Below, one piece after another: positions 33,899 to 42,855 of a stretch of 57,039 bases of DNA. A program made the translations under genes and the position numbers. The DNA is from Desulfuromonas sp. Its GTDB lineage: Bacteria > Desulfobacterota > Desulfuromonadia > Desulfuromonadales > Desulfuromonadaceae. The stretch lies in assembly GCA_002869685.1 (NCBI GenBank), contig PKUE01000115.1, positions 1-57,039 of the forward strand, read 5' to 3'. The notes beneath the pieces were generated by a model that was given only the letters and a program-made list of their open reading frames with translations, had not been told where the DNA came from and made no database searches. Within the stretch, counting starts at the first letter, position 1. Every line of letters begins with the position of its first letter.

Positions 33899-34397
33899 CC
33901 AGCAGGGATTTACACTGGTGGAATTGAGCATTGTTGTCGCACTGCTCAGCCTGTTCGCCGTGCTGTCGATCCCACTGTTGAGCACCGTTGCTGAAAACAA
34001 TCTCAACCACAGCGCCCGCCGTCTGGCAGGCATGGTGAAATATCTGTACAACGAAACGGCTCTAACGGCAACCCGTCATCGATTGGTCTTTGACCTGGAC
34101 AGCAACCAGTGCCGGGTCGAGCAACTGTCCGACCTTGATGAATGGCAACCGCCTGAGGGCCGGGTGCGCAGTTACACGTTACCGGCCAATATTGACATCA
34201 AGGACATCTGGATGGCGCAGCGTGGTAAGGCCACCACCGGCACAGTAACGATTCTGTTTCACCAGCAGGGGTGGCTGCCGGAAACCACAATCCATCTGCA
34301 GCAGGACAACGGAAAAGAGTTAAGCCTCCACCTGTTGCCGTTTACCGGCACCACAGAGATTAAAGAGGGCTATCAGGAGTTTGACGATGCCTCGTAG
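33867..34397 (+). CDS. gspH: Minor pseudopilin GspH
   Basis: This 176-residue prepilin-like protein has the cleavage motif QG-FTLVELSIVVALLSLFAV (Glu5 present) and a poorly conserved periplasmic beta-rich domain. It overlaps gspG by 32 bp. The start at 33867 follows GAGAAGG. Position in the operon and N-terminal motif identify it as GspH; sequence alone would also fit a generic type IV pilin-like protein. Confidence 0.85.
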   Translation: MPTYKVGRLNNQQGFTLVELSIVVALLSLFAVLSIPLLSTVAENNLNHSARRLAGMVKYLYNETALTATRHRLVFDLDSNQCRVEQLSDLDEWQPPEGRVRSYTLPANIDIKDIWMAQRGKATTGTVTILFHQQGWLPETTIHLQQDNGKELSLHLLPFTGTTEIKEGYQEFDDAS

Positions 34398-34788
34398 TGC
34401 ACATAACGCGGCCAAAGGACATTTAGCGGACAGCGGTTTCACCCTGCTGGAAGTGATGATCGCTCTGGTCATCGTCGGCAGCGCCCTGATTGCCTGCCTG
34501 ACTCTGGCCAACCGCAGTGTCCACAGCAATGACACGGTACAGCGGATCACGACAGCCACCATGTTGGCCCAGCACAAGATGAGTGAGCTGGAAACCGAAT
34601 CACGTCTGGGCGAACTGGACAGCTCTGATCAACAGGGGCAATGGGACGAACCGTATCAGCAGTACCGTTGGGAGGTGCAATTTTCCACCACTCCGGTCGA
34701 TGGTGTCCAACAGGTCACAGTTTCCGTTCTGTGGGGAGAGCGCAACCGCAATGAAGAGGTCAGCATTGACTCGTTCCTGTTCAACTAA
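34387..34788 (+). CDS. gspI: Minor pseudopilin GspI
   Basis: This 133-residue prepilin-like protein has the cleavage site SG-FTLLEVMIALVIVGSALI and Glu5. RITTATMLAQHKMSELE is the recognisable GspI stretch after the helix. CAGGAG stands seven bases before ATG 34387, which overlaps the end of gspH by 11 bp. It forms the tip complex with GspJ and GspK. Confidence 0.88.
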   Translation: MPRSAHNAAKGHLADSGFTLLEVMIALVIVGSALIACLTLANRSVHSNDTVQRITTATMLAQHKMSELETESRLGELDSSDQQGQWDEPYQQYRWEVQFSTTPVDGVQQVTVSVLWGERNRNEEVSIDSFLFN

Positions 34789-35395
34789 GCGCCCTGCGAC
34801 AGGATTCACCCTGATTGAGGTCCTGGTTGCCATCACACTGGTCAGTCTGGTCATGACCTCGGTCTACGGGATTTTTGTCACGTTGAGCGACACCCAGAAA
34901 CGGTTGCTGGCCGATTCGGAAGGCTATCATCAGGGACGGGTTATTTTTGACCGCATGGCCCGGGAGATCCGCACCTGCTATCTGGATACGGGCAACAGCC
35001 TGTCCTCCTTCCGCAGCGGCGAAAACAACCTGGGACAGCCCTATCTGGAGTTCTCTTCAACCTCGGCGCTGACCTCGGGTGACGCCCCCGGAGGGGTCGT
35101 ACGGGTGCACTATGAACTGGAAACGGATCTCGGCAAACAGGTCGGCACCCTCTACCGCAGTGCCCAGCCGTTGTTTATTGCCGAAGACCTTGAGCTGCGG
35201 CAACGGATGAGCTCCGACATCTCCGCTTTGCACTGGCGGTTTTACGATGGTAACGACTGGCTGGACGAGTGGGACAGCGGTGAAACCAACACATTGCCAC
35301 AAACGGTGGAGATGCGCTTGACCATCCACAACGGCACGCGTGACATCGAGTTGCTCAGCGCCTTTGATCTGTCCATGCCCAAGGTGGAACGATGA
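34751..35395 (+). CDS. gspJ: Minor pseudopilin GspJ
   Basis: This 214-residue prepilin-like protein has the cleavage site TG-FTLIEVLVAITLVSLVMTS preceded by a basic leader. YHQGRVIFDRMAREIRTCYLD and the tail VEMRLTIHNGTRDIELLSAF fit GspJ. It overlaps gspI by 38 bp; GGGGAGAG lies upstream of the ATG. It belongs to the I-J-K tip complex. Confidence 0.87.
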   Translation: MKRSALTRSCSTKRPATGFTLIEVLVAITLVSLVMTSVYGIFVTLSDTQKRLLADSEGYHQGRVIFDRMAREIRTCYLDTGNSLSSFRSGENNLGQPYLEFSSTSALTSGDAPGGVVRVHYELETDLGKQVGTLYRSAQPLFIAEDLELRQRMSSDISALHWRFYDGNDWLDEWDSGETNTLPQTVEMRLTIHNGTRDIELLSAFDLSMPKVER

Positions 35396-36309
35396 AAGTC
35401 GTCGGTAATGAACGGGGTATGGCCCTGCTGCTGGTCCTTGCCATCACCGCGTTGCTGGCGGCACTGCTCAGTGAGTTGTCGTTCTCAACCCTGGTGGATC
35501 TGCGTCTGGCTGAAACCTACCGTGACACCACCCGCGCCTATTACCTGGCCAAGGGGGGAATTCAGGTCGGTCAGATGATGTTGGCCGACGACGACAACGC
35601 CTATGACAGCAACGACGAGTTGTGGGCTCGGGGGATCAGCGATTATCCCGTCGGCGATGTGGGGCGCATCAGCATCGCCATCACTGCGGTCGATGGCCGA
35701 ATCAACATCAATGATCTGGTCAGCTCAGCGGGAAACATTGACGCCGTGGTCAAAAATCGCTGCCTGCGCCTGTTTGACATTCTGGAAATTGATCATGTCG
35801 ACAGCCATGTCGATGCACTGATTGACTGGCTGGACCCGGATGACGACCCTCAACCAGCAGGTGCCGAGGCGGGCTATTACGCCCTGCAAACACCGGCCAC
35901 CCATTGCAAAAACGGTCCGATCGACACGTTGGAGGAGTTGCAGCTGATCGCGGGATTCACTGCGGAAGAGATCACCAAGCTGCGGCCGCATATCAGCCTG
36001 TACGGGAACGACAAGATCCATCTCAATTCGGCCTCGGCCCAGGTTCTTTACGCTCTGGCCGATGAGATGGACCTCGATACGGCTAAAGAGATTGTCAGCC
36101 AGCGCAAAGAACGGCCCTTTGAAAGTATCGAAGCCCTCAAAGAGCTGCCCAACTGGGAAAGCTTTTACTGGGCCATCAACGGCTACCTGACTGTCAAAGC
36201 GGATTATTACCAGATCGACACCCAGGCGTTGGTCAGTGATGGTCAACGCCGGGCGCGTGCCACGATCAAAAAGAGCAGCAACCGGGTCGTCTATTTCGAG
36301 ATCCTTTAA
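35392..36309 (+). CDS. gspK: Minor pseudopilin GspK
   Basis: This 305-residue tip pseudopilin starts NERG-MALLLVLAITALLAALL; as in other GspK proteins it lacks Glu5. AETYRDTTRAYYLAKGGIQVG and LIDWLDPDDDPQPAGAEAGYY are family blocks, and the second half holds helix-hairpin-helix-like repeats (KIHLNSASAQVLYAL). The ATG overlaps the gspJ stop. A 147-bp gap without evident signals separates it from gspL. Confidence 0.92.
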   Translation: MKVVGNERGMALLLVLAITALLAALLSELSFSTLVDLRLAETYRDTTRAYYLAKGGIQVGQMMLADDDNAYDSNDELWARGISDYPVGDVGRISIAITAVDGRININDLVSSAGNIDAVVKNRCLRLFDILEIDHVDSHVDALIDWLDPDDDPQPAGAEAGYYALQTPATHCKNGPIDTLEELQLIAGFTAEEITKLRPHISLYGNDKIHLNSASAQVLYALADEMDLDTAKEIVSQRKERPFESIEALKELPNWESFYWAINGYLTVKADYYQIDTQALVSDGQRRARATIKKSSNRVVYFEIL

Positions 36310-36456
36310 CTGCCTGTTGCCGTTGCGCACAAGGGCGGAGCGACAGCAACAGCGGTTGAAACGTGTTCAGCAGGAACCTTTTCAACCCCGTTTAAACCCG
36401 AGTCCCAACAGGAACGGTGAGATCAGACACTCACTGCAACCGAGAGGTTCATACGC

Positions 36457-37839
36457 ATGACAAAAAGACGGATTGGTATCGAGATCACCCCCCAATGCCT
36501 GCGCATGGCGATCTTTGACGACAACAGGGACACCCCGGTGCTGCTGCGCAAGATTGAACAGCCAGTCGATCCGGATCAGGAACTCAGTGAGCAGATCAAT
36601 GCCATGCTCGATGCTCCGGCAGGCTTTGGCGATCGCTTCTGTACTGCTCTCGCCAGCGAAGGCTGCTTTGTCCGTCGTCTGTCGTTCCCGTTTGACGATC
36701 CGCGCAAAATTGAAGCCGCCGCCGGAATGGAACTGGCAGCCCAACTCCCGATCGATATCAGCGATCACATCATTGCCACCACACCGGTGGTCGCCGAGCA
36801 GGACACCTATGCCACCATGGTGGCAACCGTCCCGGCAGAAAAAATTGCAGCGGCGTTGACCCCGTTTGAAGCCATCAAATTGCCGTTGCATGTCCTGGGG
36901 CTGAGTCCTTTTACCGAAGTGAATGGTCTGGGAAATTGGTTCAAGCAGGGCATTCTGGTTCGCGCCCATGATGGCCAGTTGACCCTGAGTCTCGTCCAGC
37001 AGGGACGGGTGCTCAGTCATGAAAACTGCGGCATGATCGCCGAGGGCGAGGCCACTCTGGGCGACCGGATTCTGCGTGAGGCTGCGCTGCTCTGTCGATC
37101 GGAACGCCTCGAACCGCAACCGCTGTGCCTGATCGGCAGCCATATCACCACCACACTGACAACGGAATTGGCCGAGCAATTTGAGATCATTGACTTGAGC
37201 GCCTTGGGCGGAGAACAGAGCCTCGATAACGCCTTCTTGCCGGTCTGCGCCATGGCCCTGGCCGCCGAGAAACCGGTGATCAACTTTCGCCGCGGTCGCT
37301 TCACCCTGAAAAGTGAGTGGGCCTCACTGAAGAAGCATTTTTATATCGGCGGCACTCTACTGCTGGCCACCATTGCCATTCTGGTCGGCACCGCACTGCA
37401 CAGCTACCAGTTTAAAACCGGCGTTGCCGAAAAATATCGCAAACAGATCAACCAGGTGTTCCGCGAAACACTGCCCGGCCAAACCGCCATTGTCGATCCG
37501 GTCAAACAGTTGGAAGCAGAACTCAACCGCCTGAGAGAAACGGGTCAGCTGGTCGGGCTGGACAAATCGATTTCGGCCCTGTCGGTGCTACGCGATTTTT
37601 CTCTTCACACCCCCAAGGATATCAGTGTCGATATCAAAAACTTCAACTACGAGCCTGAAGCTCTGACGGTCGAAGGGATCACCAAGTCCTTCGACAGTGT
37701 TAACCGACTGGCCAGCGAGCTGCGCAAAAGCCCGTCATTCTCGGCCGTGCGCATCGCCGATGCCAAAATGGGTCTGGAGGGTAACAAGGTGACATTCCGC
37801 CTGCAAATCACCATCGGCCATCAGGGAGGTGCTTTATGA
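36457..37839 (+). CDS. gspL: Type II secretion protein GspL
   Basis: This 460-residue bitopic protein has an actin-like cytoplasmic domain (residues 1-285; RRIGIEITPQCLRMAIF), as in GspL/PilM, which binds GspE. One transmembrane segment lies at about 296-315 (GGTLLLATIAILVGTAL), followed by a periplasmic ferredoxin-like domain with a coiled coil (DPVKQLEAELNRL). It ends overlapping gspM by 4 bp. The family is poorly conserved, so position in the operon contributes to the call. Confidence 0.87.
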   Translation: MTKRRIGIEITPQCLRMAIFDDNRDTPVLLRKIEQPVDPDQELSEQINAMLDAPAGFGDRFCTALASEGCFVRRLSFPFDDPRKIEAAAGMELAAQLPIDISDHIIATTPVVAEQDTYATMVATVPAEKIAAALTPFEAIKLPLHVLGLSPFTEVNGLGNWFKQGILVRAHDGQLTLSLVQQGRVLSHENCGMIAEGEATLGDRILREAALLCRSERLEPQPLCLIGSHITTTLTTELAEQFEIIDLSALGGEQSLDNAFLPVCAMALAAEKPVINFRRGRFTLKSEWASLKKHFYIGGTLLLATIAILVGTALHSYQFKTGVAEKYRKQINQVFRETLPGQTAIVDPVKQLEAELNRLRETGQLVGLDKSISALSVLRDFSLHTPKDISVDIKNFNYEPEALTVEGITKSFDSVNRLASELRKSPSFSAVRIADAKMGLEGNKVTFRLQITIGHQGGAL

Positions 37840-38360
37840 TGAAACAACTTTCCCCCCGCGAATTGGCCATGGTCTCCCTGGCCGTTGTGGTCATTGTCAT
37901 TACCGTCATCTACCTCGGCCTCATTGCACCGTACAGTGAAAGCATGGAGCGGCTCGACAGCAAAATCGCCTCGCGCAGCCAGCAATTGGAGCAGGTCAAA
38001 AACCTGCAACGTGACTACCGCCAGATTCAAGGCCAGATCAAATCCCTGCAGCGGCGCCAGCAATCGGCAGCGGACTTTGCCTTATTCGCCTATGTTGAAG
38101 GGGAAGTCTCGCGCATTGCCGGACGGGAAAACCTCACTTCGATGCGCCCGATGCCAGCCGTCAGTCATAACGACATCACGGAAGAAGCCGTCGAAATCAA
38201 ACTGGAAAATGTTTCACTGGGGCAGATGATGCAATTGCTGCAAAGCTTTGACAGTGCGCCAGTTCCATTGCAGGTCAAGGCCATGCAACTCAAAGTGCGT
38301 TTTGACAATGTCCAGCAACTGGACAGTTCATTGCGTATTTCAGCCTATACCAAAGGGTGA
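37836..38360 (+). CDS. gspM: Type II secretion protein GspM
   Basis: This 174-residue bitopic protein has a short cytoplasmic start, one transmembrane helix (about 11-31), a coiled coil (ERLDSKIASRSQQLEQVKNL) and a small periplasmic domain that pairs with GspL. GGAGG lies before the ATG. Identification rests on topology plus position between gspL and gspN. Confidence 0.85.
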   Translation: MMKQLSPRELAMVSLAVVVIVITVIYLGLIAPYSESMERLDSKIASRSQQLEQVKNLQRDYRQIQGQIKSLQRRQQSAADFALFAYVEGEVSRIAGRENLTSMRPMPAVSHNDITEEAVEIKLENVSLGQMMQLLQSFDSAPVPLQVKAMQLKVRFDNVQQLDSSLRISAYTKG

Positions 38361-38362
38361 CC

Positions 38363-39214
38363 ATGGAGCCAGCGCTGCACACAAAAGGACACCTGCTTCG
38401 CCGCTGGGGCGTGTTCCCTCTGGAGACCCTGATGTTTTTCATCATTGGGCTGATGGCATTTTTTCCCGCTGACGCCGTACGCATCCGTCTGCAACAGGAA
38501 CTTGCGACGGCGATGAAAAAACCGGTTGAACTGGGGAAGACAACCCTGTCGTTGCCATTGCAACTGCACACGACCACCCTTGCCATTGACCCGTTAGGTC
38601 CCTTGCCCTTTACCGCGCAAGACCTCACAGTCTCCCCGGTATGGACCAGCCTGTTCTCCACCGCTCCAGCAGCCGAACTGAGCGCCACCGCCCTGAGCGG
38701 ACAGGTGACCGCCACCCTCAACCTGGCCGGCGAGCTGGAGTTCTCTGCCCAGGACCTGCACTGGCAGGGGGCTGTCCCCGAGCTACCGAGCCTGGTAATC
38801 CAGACAGCCCTGCATGAAATCAATCTCACTGGCATCGTCGCAAACACGTTCCAGCTCAGCCAACTGACCGCAACCCTGGACAGTCTGAGTCTGAGCGGCC
38901 TCTCCAAGCTTGGTGCGGCGACAGATTCACTGGCGCTGGGAGAAGTGTTTGTGCAATTACACCAGGAGGGGCAGCAACTGATGATCGATCAGTTGGAGAA
39001 TCGTGGTGGCAACCTGACCATTCAGGCCAGCGGAACCGTTTCCGTCGGGCCGACACCTCAACGCACCCGCCTTGCCCTGGACATCAAACTGATTCCCCAA
39101 CCAAGCAGTGACCCCAGTCTGCTCAGCCTGCTGCAACTGGTCTCACCCGCTGACCAGAACGGACACTTCGCACTGCAAATCAAGGGAACTCTTGCCCAAC
39201 CCAGCATCCACTGA
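38363..39214 (+). CDS. gspN: Type II secretion protein GspN
   Basis: This 283-residue protein has an N-terminal transmembrane helix (about 18-38; LETLMFFIIGLMAFFPADAV) and a periplasmic beta-rich region with repeated LSLSGLSKLG-type and ALSGQVTATLNLAGELEFSA strands, as in GspN/AsmA-like proteins. GspN is optional in type II systems and its role is unclear. AAAGGG precedes the ATG at 38363; a GTG six bases upstream is also possible. It ends the operon; no terminator is obvious. Confidence 0.75.
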   Translation: MEPALHTKGHLLRRWGVFPLETLMFFIIGLMAFFPADAVRIRLQQELATAMKKPVELGKTTLSLPLQLHTTTLAIDPLGPLPFTAQDLTVSPVWTSLFSTAPAAELSATALSGQVTATLNLAGELEFSAQDLHWQGAVPELPSLVIQTALHEINLTGIVANTFQLSQLTATLDSLSLSGLSKLGAATDSLALGEVFVQLHQEGQQLMIDQLENRGGNLTIQASGTVSVGPTPQRTRLALDIKLIPQPSSDPSLLSLLQLVSPADQNGHFALQIKGTLAQPSIH

Positions 39215-39227
39215 TCTGCACATAGGC

Positions 39228-39256
39228 TTGACATCCGGGTGGGAAGTGATTAGCTT
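39228..39256 (+). promoter_or_regulatory. Promoter of lon
   Basis: A perfect -35 TTGACA (39228-39233), a 17-bp spacer and TAGCTT (39251-39256), 45 bp before the lon ATG. It does not resemble the sigma32 heat-shock consensus. Confidence 0.6.
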
Positions 39257-39300
39257 TTTCATAATCATTACCATATCTTCTACAGAGGAATATTCTATTT

Positions 39301-41724
39301 ATGAACCGTCACGAAGAGGATGAAGACTATATCGAACCAGAGCAGACCGATGAGGTCGAGGGACTCGAGGAGATCGATGCCGAGAGTCTGGTACTGGCCA
39401 GCGAACTGCTTCCCGAACAACTGCCTATTATTCCCCTGCGCCCCCGCCCGGCATTCCCGGCCATTTTAATTCCGCTCCATATTGCCGGGGCCGACAAAGT
39501 TTCTATTATCCGCCATGTTGCCGACAGTGACACCAAAACCCTGGGTCTGGTGCTGGTGCAGAATGTCGATGGCAAAGATGAGCCGGAAAATCTGCACACC
39601 GTTGGTGTTGCCGGCAAGATCGTCAAAGTTCTTAATGCTGAAGAGGAGAACATCCAGGTTCTGGTGAACTGCTTGGAACGCTTCACCATTGACGAACTGC
39701 ATGCTACCGAAGAAGGTCTCTACGCCAGCGTCATCTATGAGCACGAAAAGCCCCTGTCCGATCATCAGGAACTCAAGGCCTATTCCATGGCCATTATCTC
39801 GACACTCAAGGAACTGGTGCAGATCAACCCACTCTACTCCGAAGAGATCAAGATGTTTCTCGGCCGTTCCAGCATGGACGACCCCGGACGGCTGGCCGAC
39901 TTTGCCGCGAATCTGACATCTGCCGACGGCCAGGAACTTCAGGAAGTGCTGGCAACCCTGGATGTTCGCCAGCGGATTGAAAAGGTGCTGGTTCTGCTGA
40001 AGAAAGAGCTGGAGGTGTCGCGCCTGCAAAGCAAGATCTCCAAGCAGATCGAGAAAAACATCTCCGAACAGCAGAGGCAGTTTTTCCTCAAAGAACAACT
40101 CAAAACGATCAAAAAAGAGCTGGGCCTGGAAAAGGAGGGCAAAGTCAGCGAGATTGAAAAATTTGAGGAGCGCCTCGAAGGATTAACCCTCAACGACGAG
40201 GCACAAAAAGCGATCGACGAAGAGATCGAAAAATTGCAGCTGATCGAGCCATCGTCACCCGAATACAACGTCAGCCGCAACTACCTCGACTGGCTGACCA
40301 TTCTGCCCTGGGGAAAAAACACCAAGGATTCCTACGATATCGCCAAAGCAAAACGGGCTCTGGACCGTGACCATTTCGGCCTCGACGATGTCAAAGACCG
40401 CATTCTCGAATTCATTGCCGTCGGCAAAATGAAGGGCGACATCTCCGGCTCTATTCTGTGTCTGGTCGGTCCACCGGGGGTCGGTAAAACATCCATCGGT
40501 AAAAGTGTCGCAGCGGCCCTCAACCGCAATTTCTACCGCTTTTCCCTTGGCGGCATGCGCGATGAAGCTGAAATCAAAGGCCATCGCCGCACCTATATCG
40601 GCGCCATGCCAGGCAAATTCATCCAGGCCATGAAGCAGGCTGCCAGCGCCAACCCGGTGCTGATGCTTGACGAAATCGACAAGATCGGGGCGTCGTTTCA
40701 GGGCGACCCGGCCTCGGCCTTGCTGGAGGTTCTCGATCCTGAACAGAACAGCTCGTTCCGCGACCACTATCTGGATGTGCCGTTTGATCTGTCCAACGTC
40801 TTGTTCATTGCCACAGCCAACCAGCTTGACACCATACCGGCGCCACTGCTTGACCGCATGGAAGTGATCCGCCTTTCCGGCTACATCATGGCCGAAAAAG
40901 TGGAAATCGCCCGGCGCTACCTGATCCCCAAGGCGTTGGAAAACCACGGTCTGAACAAAAACCAGGTGTCGATCCGCAAGGACGCTCTGGAAAAAATCGT
41001 CGATAACTATGCGCGCGAAGCCGGTGTGCGTGGTCTCGAAAACCGTATCAAGAAAATAATGCGTAAAGCGGCCATGGAGTTTGCCAGCGACCGGGTCGAA
41101 AAACTCACCATCCGCAAAAGCAATGTCGCCGATTATCTGGGCAAACCGCTGTTCAGTCAGGACGAATTATTTAAAAACGTTCCCGGCATTGTCACCGGCC
41201 TGGCCTGGACCAGTATGGGCGGTGCCACCCTGCAGATTGAAGCCAGCGCCATGCCCAGTAAAAGCAAAGGATTCAAGCAGACCGGTCAGCTGGGAAAAGT
41301 CATGGTGGAGAGTTGCGAAATTGCCTATTCCTATGTCATGGGACATCTGGCCGACTACGGTCTGCCCGAGGATTTCCTTGACCAGCATTTCATCCATATT
41401 CACGTGCCCGCCGGGGCGACGCCCAAGGATGGTCCGTCCGCCGGGGTCACCATGACGACGGCCCTGCTGTCAATGATCAGCAAGAAACCGGTGCGACCCA
41501 AACTCGGCATGACCGGCGAACTGACCCTGACCGGTCAGGTTCTGCCCATCGGCGGACTCAAGGAAAAAACCATTGCCGCTCGTCGGACCGGCTTGAAGGT
41601 ACTGATTTTCCCCGAGAGCAACCGTAAGTATTTTGACGAGTTACCCGACCACCTCAAAGAAGGTCTTGAGGTACACTTTGCAAAAACGTATCGCGATGTT
41701 TATACTGTCGCCTTTAGTCGTTAA
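39301..41724 (+). CDS. lon: Lon protease (endopeptidase La)
   Basis: This 807-residue ATP-dependent cytoplasmic protease has a strongly acidic N-terminal extension (residues 3-36), the LonN substrate domain (LPIIPLRPRPAFP near 42), a coiled coil (KQIEKNISEQQRQFFLKEQ), an AAA+ module with Walker A GPPGVGKTS (K396) and Walker B VLMLDEIDK, and a LonP domain with the catalytic dyad S713 (KDGPSAG) and K756 (GGLKEKTIAA), spaced 43 residues apart as expected. It degrades misfolded and regulatory proteins. A small gene of unknown function follows. Confidence 0.97.
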   Translation: MNRHEEDEDYIEPEQTDEVEGLEEIDAESLVLASELLPEQLPIIPLRPRPAFPAILIPLHIAGADKVSIIRHVADSDTKTLGLVLVQNVDGKDEPENLHTVGVAGKIVKVLNAEEENIQVLVNCLERFTIDELHATEEGLYASVIYEHEKPLSDHQELKAYSMAIISTLKELVQINPLYSEEIKMFLGRSSMDDPGRLADFAANLTSADGQELQEVLATLDVRQRIEKVLVLLKKELEVSRLQSKISKQIEKNISEQQRQFFLKEQLKTIKKELGLEKEGKVSEIEKFEERLEGLTLNDEAQKAIDEEIEKLQLIEPSSPEYNVSRNYLDWLTILPWGKNTKDSYDIAKAKRALDRDHFGLDDVKDRILEFIAVGKMKGDISGSILCLVGPPGVGKTSIGKSVAAALNRNFYRFSLGGMRDEAEIKGHRRTYIGAMPGKFIQAMKQAASANPVLMLDEIDKIGASFQGDPASALLEVLDPEQNSSFRDHYLDVPFDLSNVLFIATANQLDTIPAPLLDRMEVIRLSGYIMAEKVEIARRYLIPKALENHGLNKNQVSIRKDALEKIVDNYAREAGVRGLENRIKKIMRKAAMEFASDRVEKLTIRKSNVADYLGKPLFSQDELFKNVPGIVTGLAWTSMGGATLQIEASAMPSKSKGFKQTGQLGKVMVESCEIAYSYVMGHLADYGLPEDFLDQHFIHIHVPAGATPKDGPSAGVTMTTALLSMISKKPVRPKLGMTGELTLTGQVLPIGGLKEKTIAARRTGLKVLIFPESNRKYFDELPDHLKEGLEVHFAKTYRDVYTVAFSR

Positions 41725-41773
41725 CCGGAGACTCACATTGCCGTCAGGCATTCGCACAGGAGAATAGATTTCA

Positions 41774-42001
41774 ATGTCCGTTGAAGAACTTCAAGCCGCC
41801 GTTATGGCGCTATCCACCGAAGAAAAACAGCAATTTATCCTCAATGCCCTGCCGGGCCTGGCCAAAGAGGCCATGCAGGATTCCTCTTTCATGATGCAAC
41901 TGCTGCCGGTGTTTCTCGGCATCGTCAAAGAAAGCGGTCTGGATATTCAGCAACTGCTGCAATTTGCCGCCCTGCAAGGCGGACTGAGCAGTTCCAACTA
42001 G
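41774..42001 (+). CDS. Small hypothetical protein downstream of lon
   Basis: This 75-residue protein is not one I recognise. It is mostly helical and amphipathic: VEELQAAVMALSTEEKQQFILNALPGLAKEA, then SSFMMQLLPVFLGIVKESGLDIQQLLQFAALQG. No cysteine, signal peptide or membrane segment is seen. CAGGAGAA lies ahead of the ATG and a strong terminator follows 17 bp after the stop, so the gene is likely real. It may be co-transcribed with lon, 49 bp upstream; a Lon adaptor or substrate is a guess only. Confidence 0.7.
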   Translation: MSVEELQAAVMALSTEEKQQFILNALPGLAKEAMQDSSFMMQLLPVFLGIVKESGLDIQQLLQFAALQGGLSSSN

Positions 42002-42018
42002 CGCATTATGTTCAAACG

Positions 42019-42055
42019 AAAAAAAGGGATGACAGTGACTGTCATCCCTTTTTTT
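42019..42055 (+). terminator. Terminator of the lon unit
   Basis: AAAAAAAGGGATGACAG, loop TGA, CTGTCATCCC and seven T form a perfect stem of ten GC-containing pairs extended by A/T pairs. Confidence 0.94.
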
Positions 42056-42162
42056 ATGTGCTTTCTCAGTGGGCACTGCGTGTTTTACGCTTCTTTTACA
42101 GTACGCGCGTTTAAATAGGGTATGGTGAACCTACAGGTATTTCAACCACGAAAGGATTCATC

Positions 42163-42822
42163 ATGAACACAGCCCGAGGAACCGCTCGTTACAGCGCCGC
42201 CGAAGAATGGGCTAACAGCATGACTCACGCCCTTGGCACAGTACTTTCCATTGCCGCCCTGACGGTTTTAGTCTTTTATGCCTCGCAACAGGGTTCCGTA
42301 TGGCATATCACCAGCTTTGCCATTTTCGGTTCATCCCTGATCTTCCTTTATGCGTCCTCCACCCTCTACCATCTGCTGCGCCACCCTGCAACCAAGGCGC
42401 GCCTGAGAATTTTTGACCATATTGCCATTCTGCTGCTGATCGCCGGGACATACACACCATTCACCCTGGTGACTCTGCACGGCCCCTGGGGCTGGAGCTT
42501 ATTCGCGGTTGTCTGGGTGCTGGCCGGCAGCGGAATTCTGATCGAATTCAGCCACCTGCGCTACCGGCGCCAGTTATCTATCGCCCTCTATGTTGCCATG
42601 GGCTGGCTTATTGTCATGGCGATGAAGCCACTGCTCAACGCCCTGCCCGGTGGAGGATTTACCCTGCTGCTCAGTGGCGGCCTCAGTTACACGCTGGGGA
42701 TAAGCTTTTATCTGTGGCGAAAACTCCCCTACCACCATGCCATCTGGCATCTGTTTGTTCTCGCTGGCAGCATCCTGCACTTCTCTTCGATTTTTTTCTA
42801 TGTGTTGCCGATGTCGGTTTGA
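42163..42822 (+). CDS. Hemolysin III family (PAQR-like) membrane protein
   Basis: This 219-residue protein has seven transmembrane helices and the conserved metal-type residues of the HlyIII/PAQR family: EEWANSMTHALG near residue 14, YASSTLYHLLRH near 64, RIFDHIAILLLIAGTYTPF near 83, and HHAIWHLFVLAGSILHF near 190. Bacterial members are integral membrane proteins, some affecting membrane fluidity; hemolytic action is doubtful for most. Length is typical (about 215). It is convergent with a chemoreceptor gene. Confidence 0.92.
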   Translation: MNTARGTARYSAAEEWANSMTHALGTVLSIAALTVLVFYASQQGSVWHITSFAIFGSSLIFLYASSTLYHLLRHPATKARLRIFDHIAILLLIAGTYTPFTLVTLHGPWGWSLFAVVWVLAGSGILIEFSHLRYRRQLSIALYVAMGWLIVMAMKPLLNALPGGGFTLLLSGGLSYTLGISFYLWRKLPYHHAIWHLFVLAGSILHFSSIFFYVLPMSV

Positions 42823-42855
42823 AATATGGTGCCGGCCGGTGGGACAGCTTTGCAC

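Noticed and set aside
39260-39280. Fur-like hexamers (CATAAT CATTAC CATATC) ahead of lon
   Set aside because: The match is weaker than at feoA, lacks dyad symmetry, and iron control of lon is not expected. AT-rich chance is more likely.
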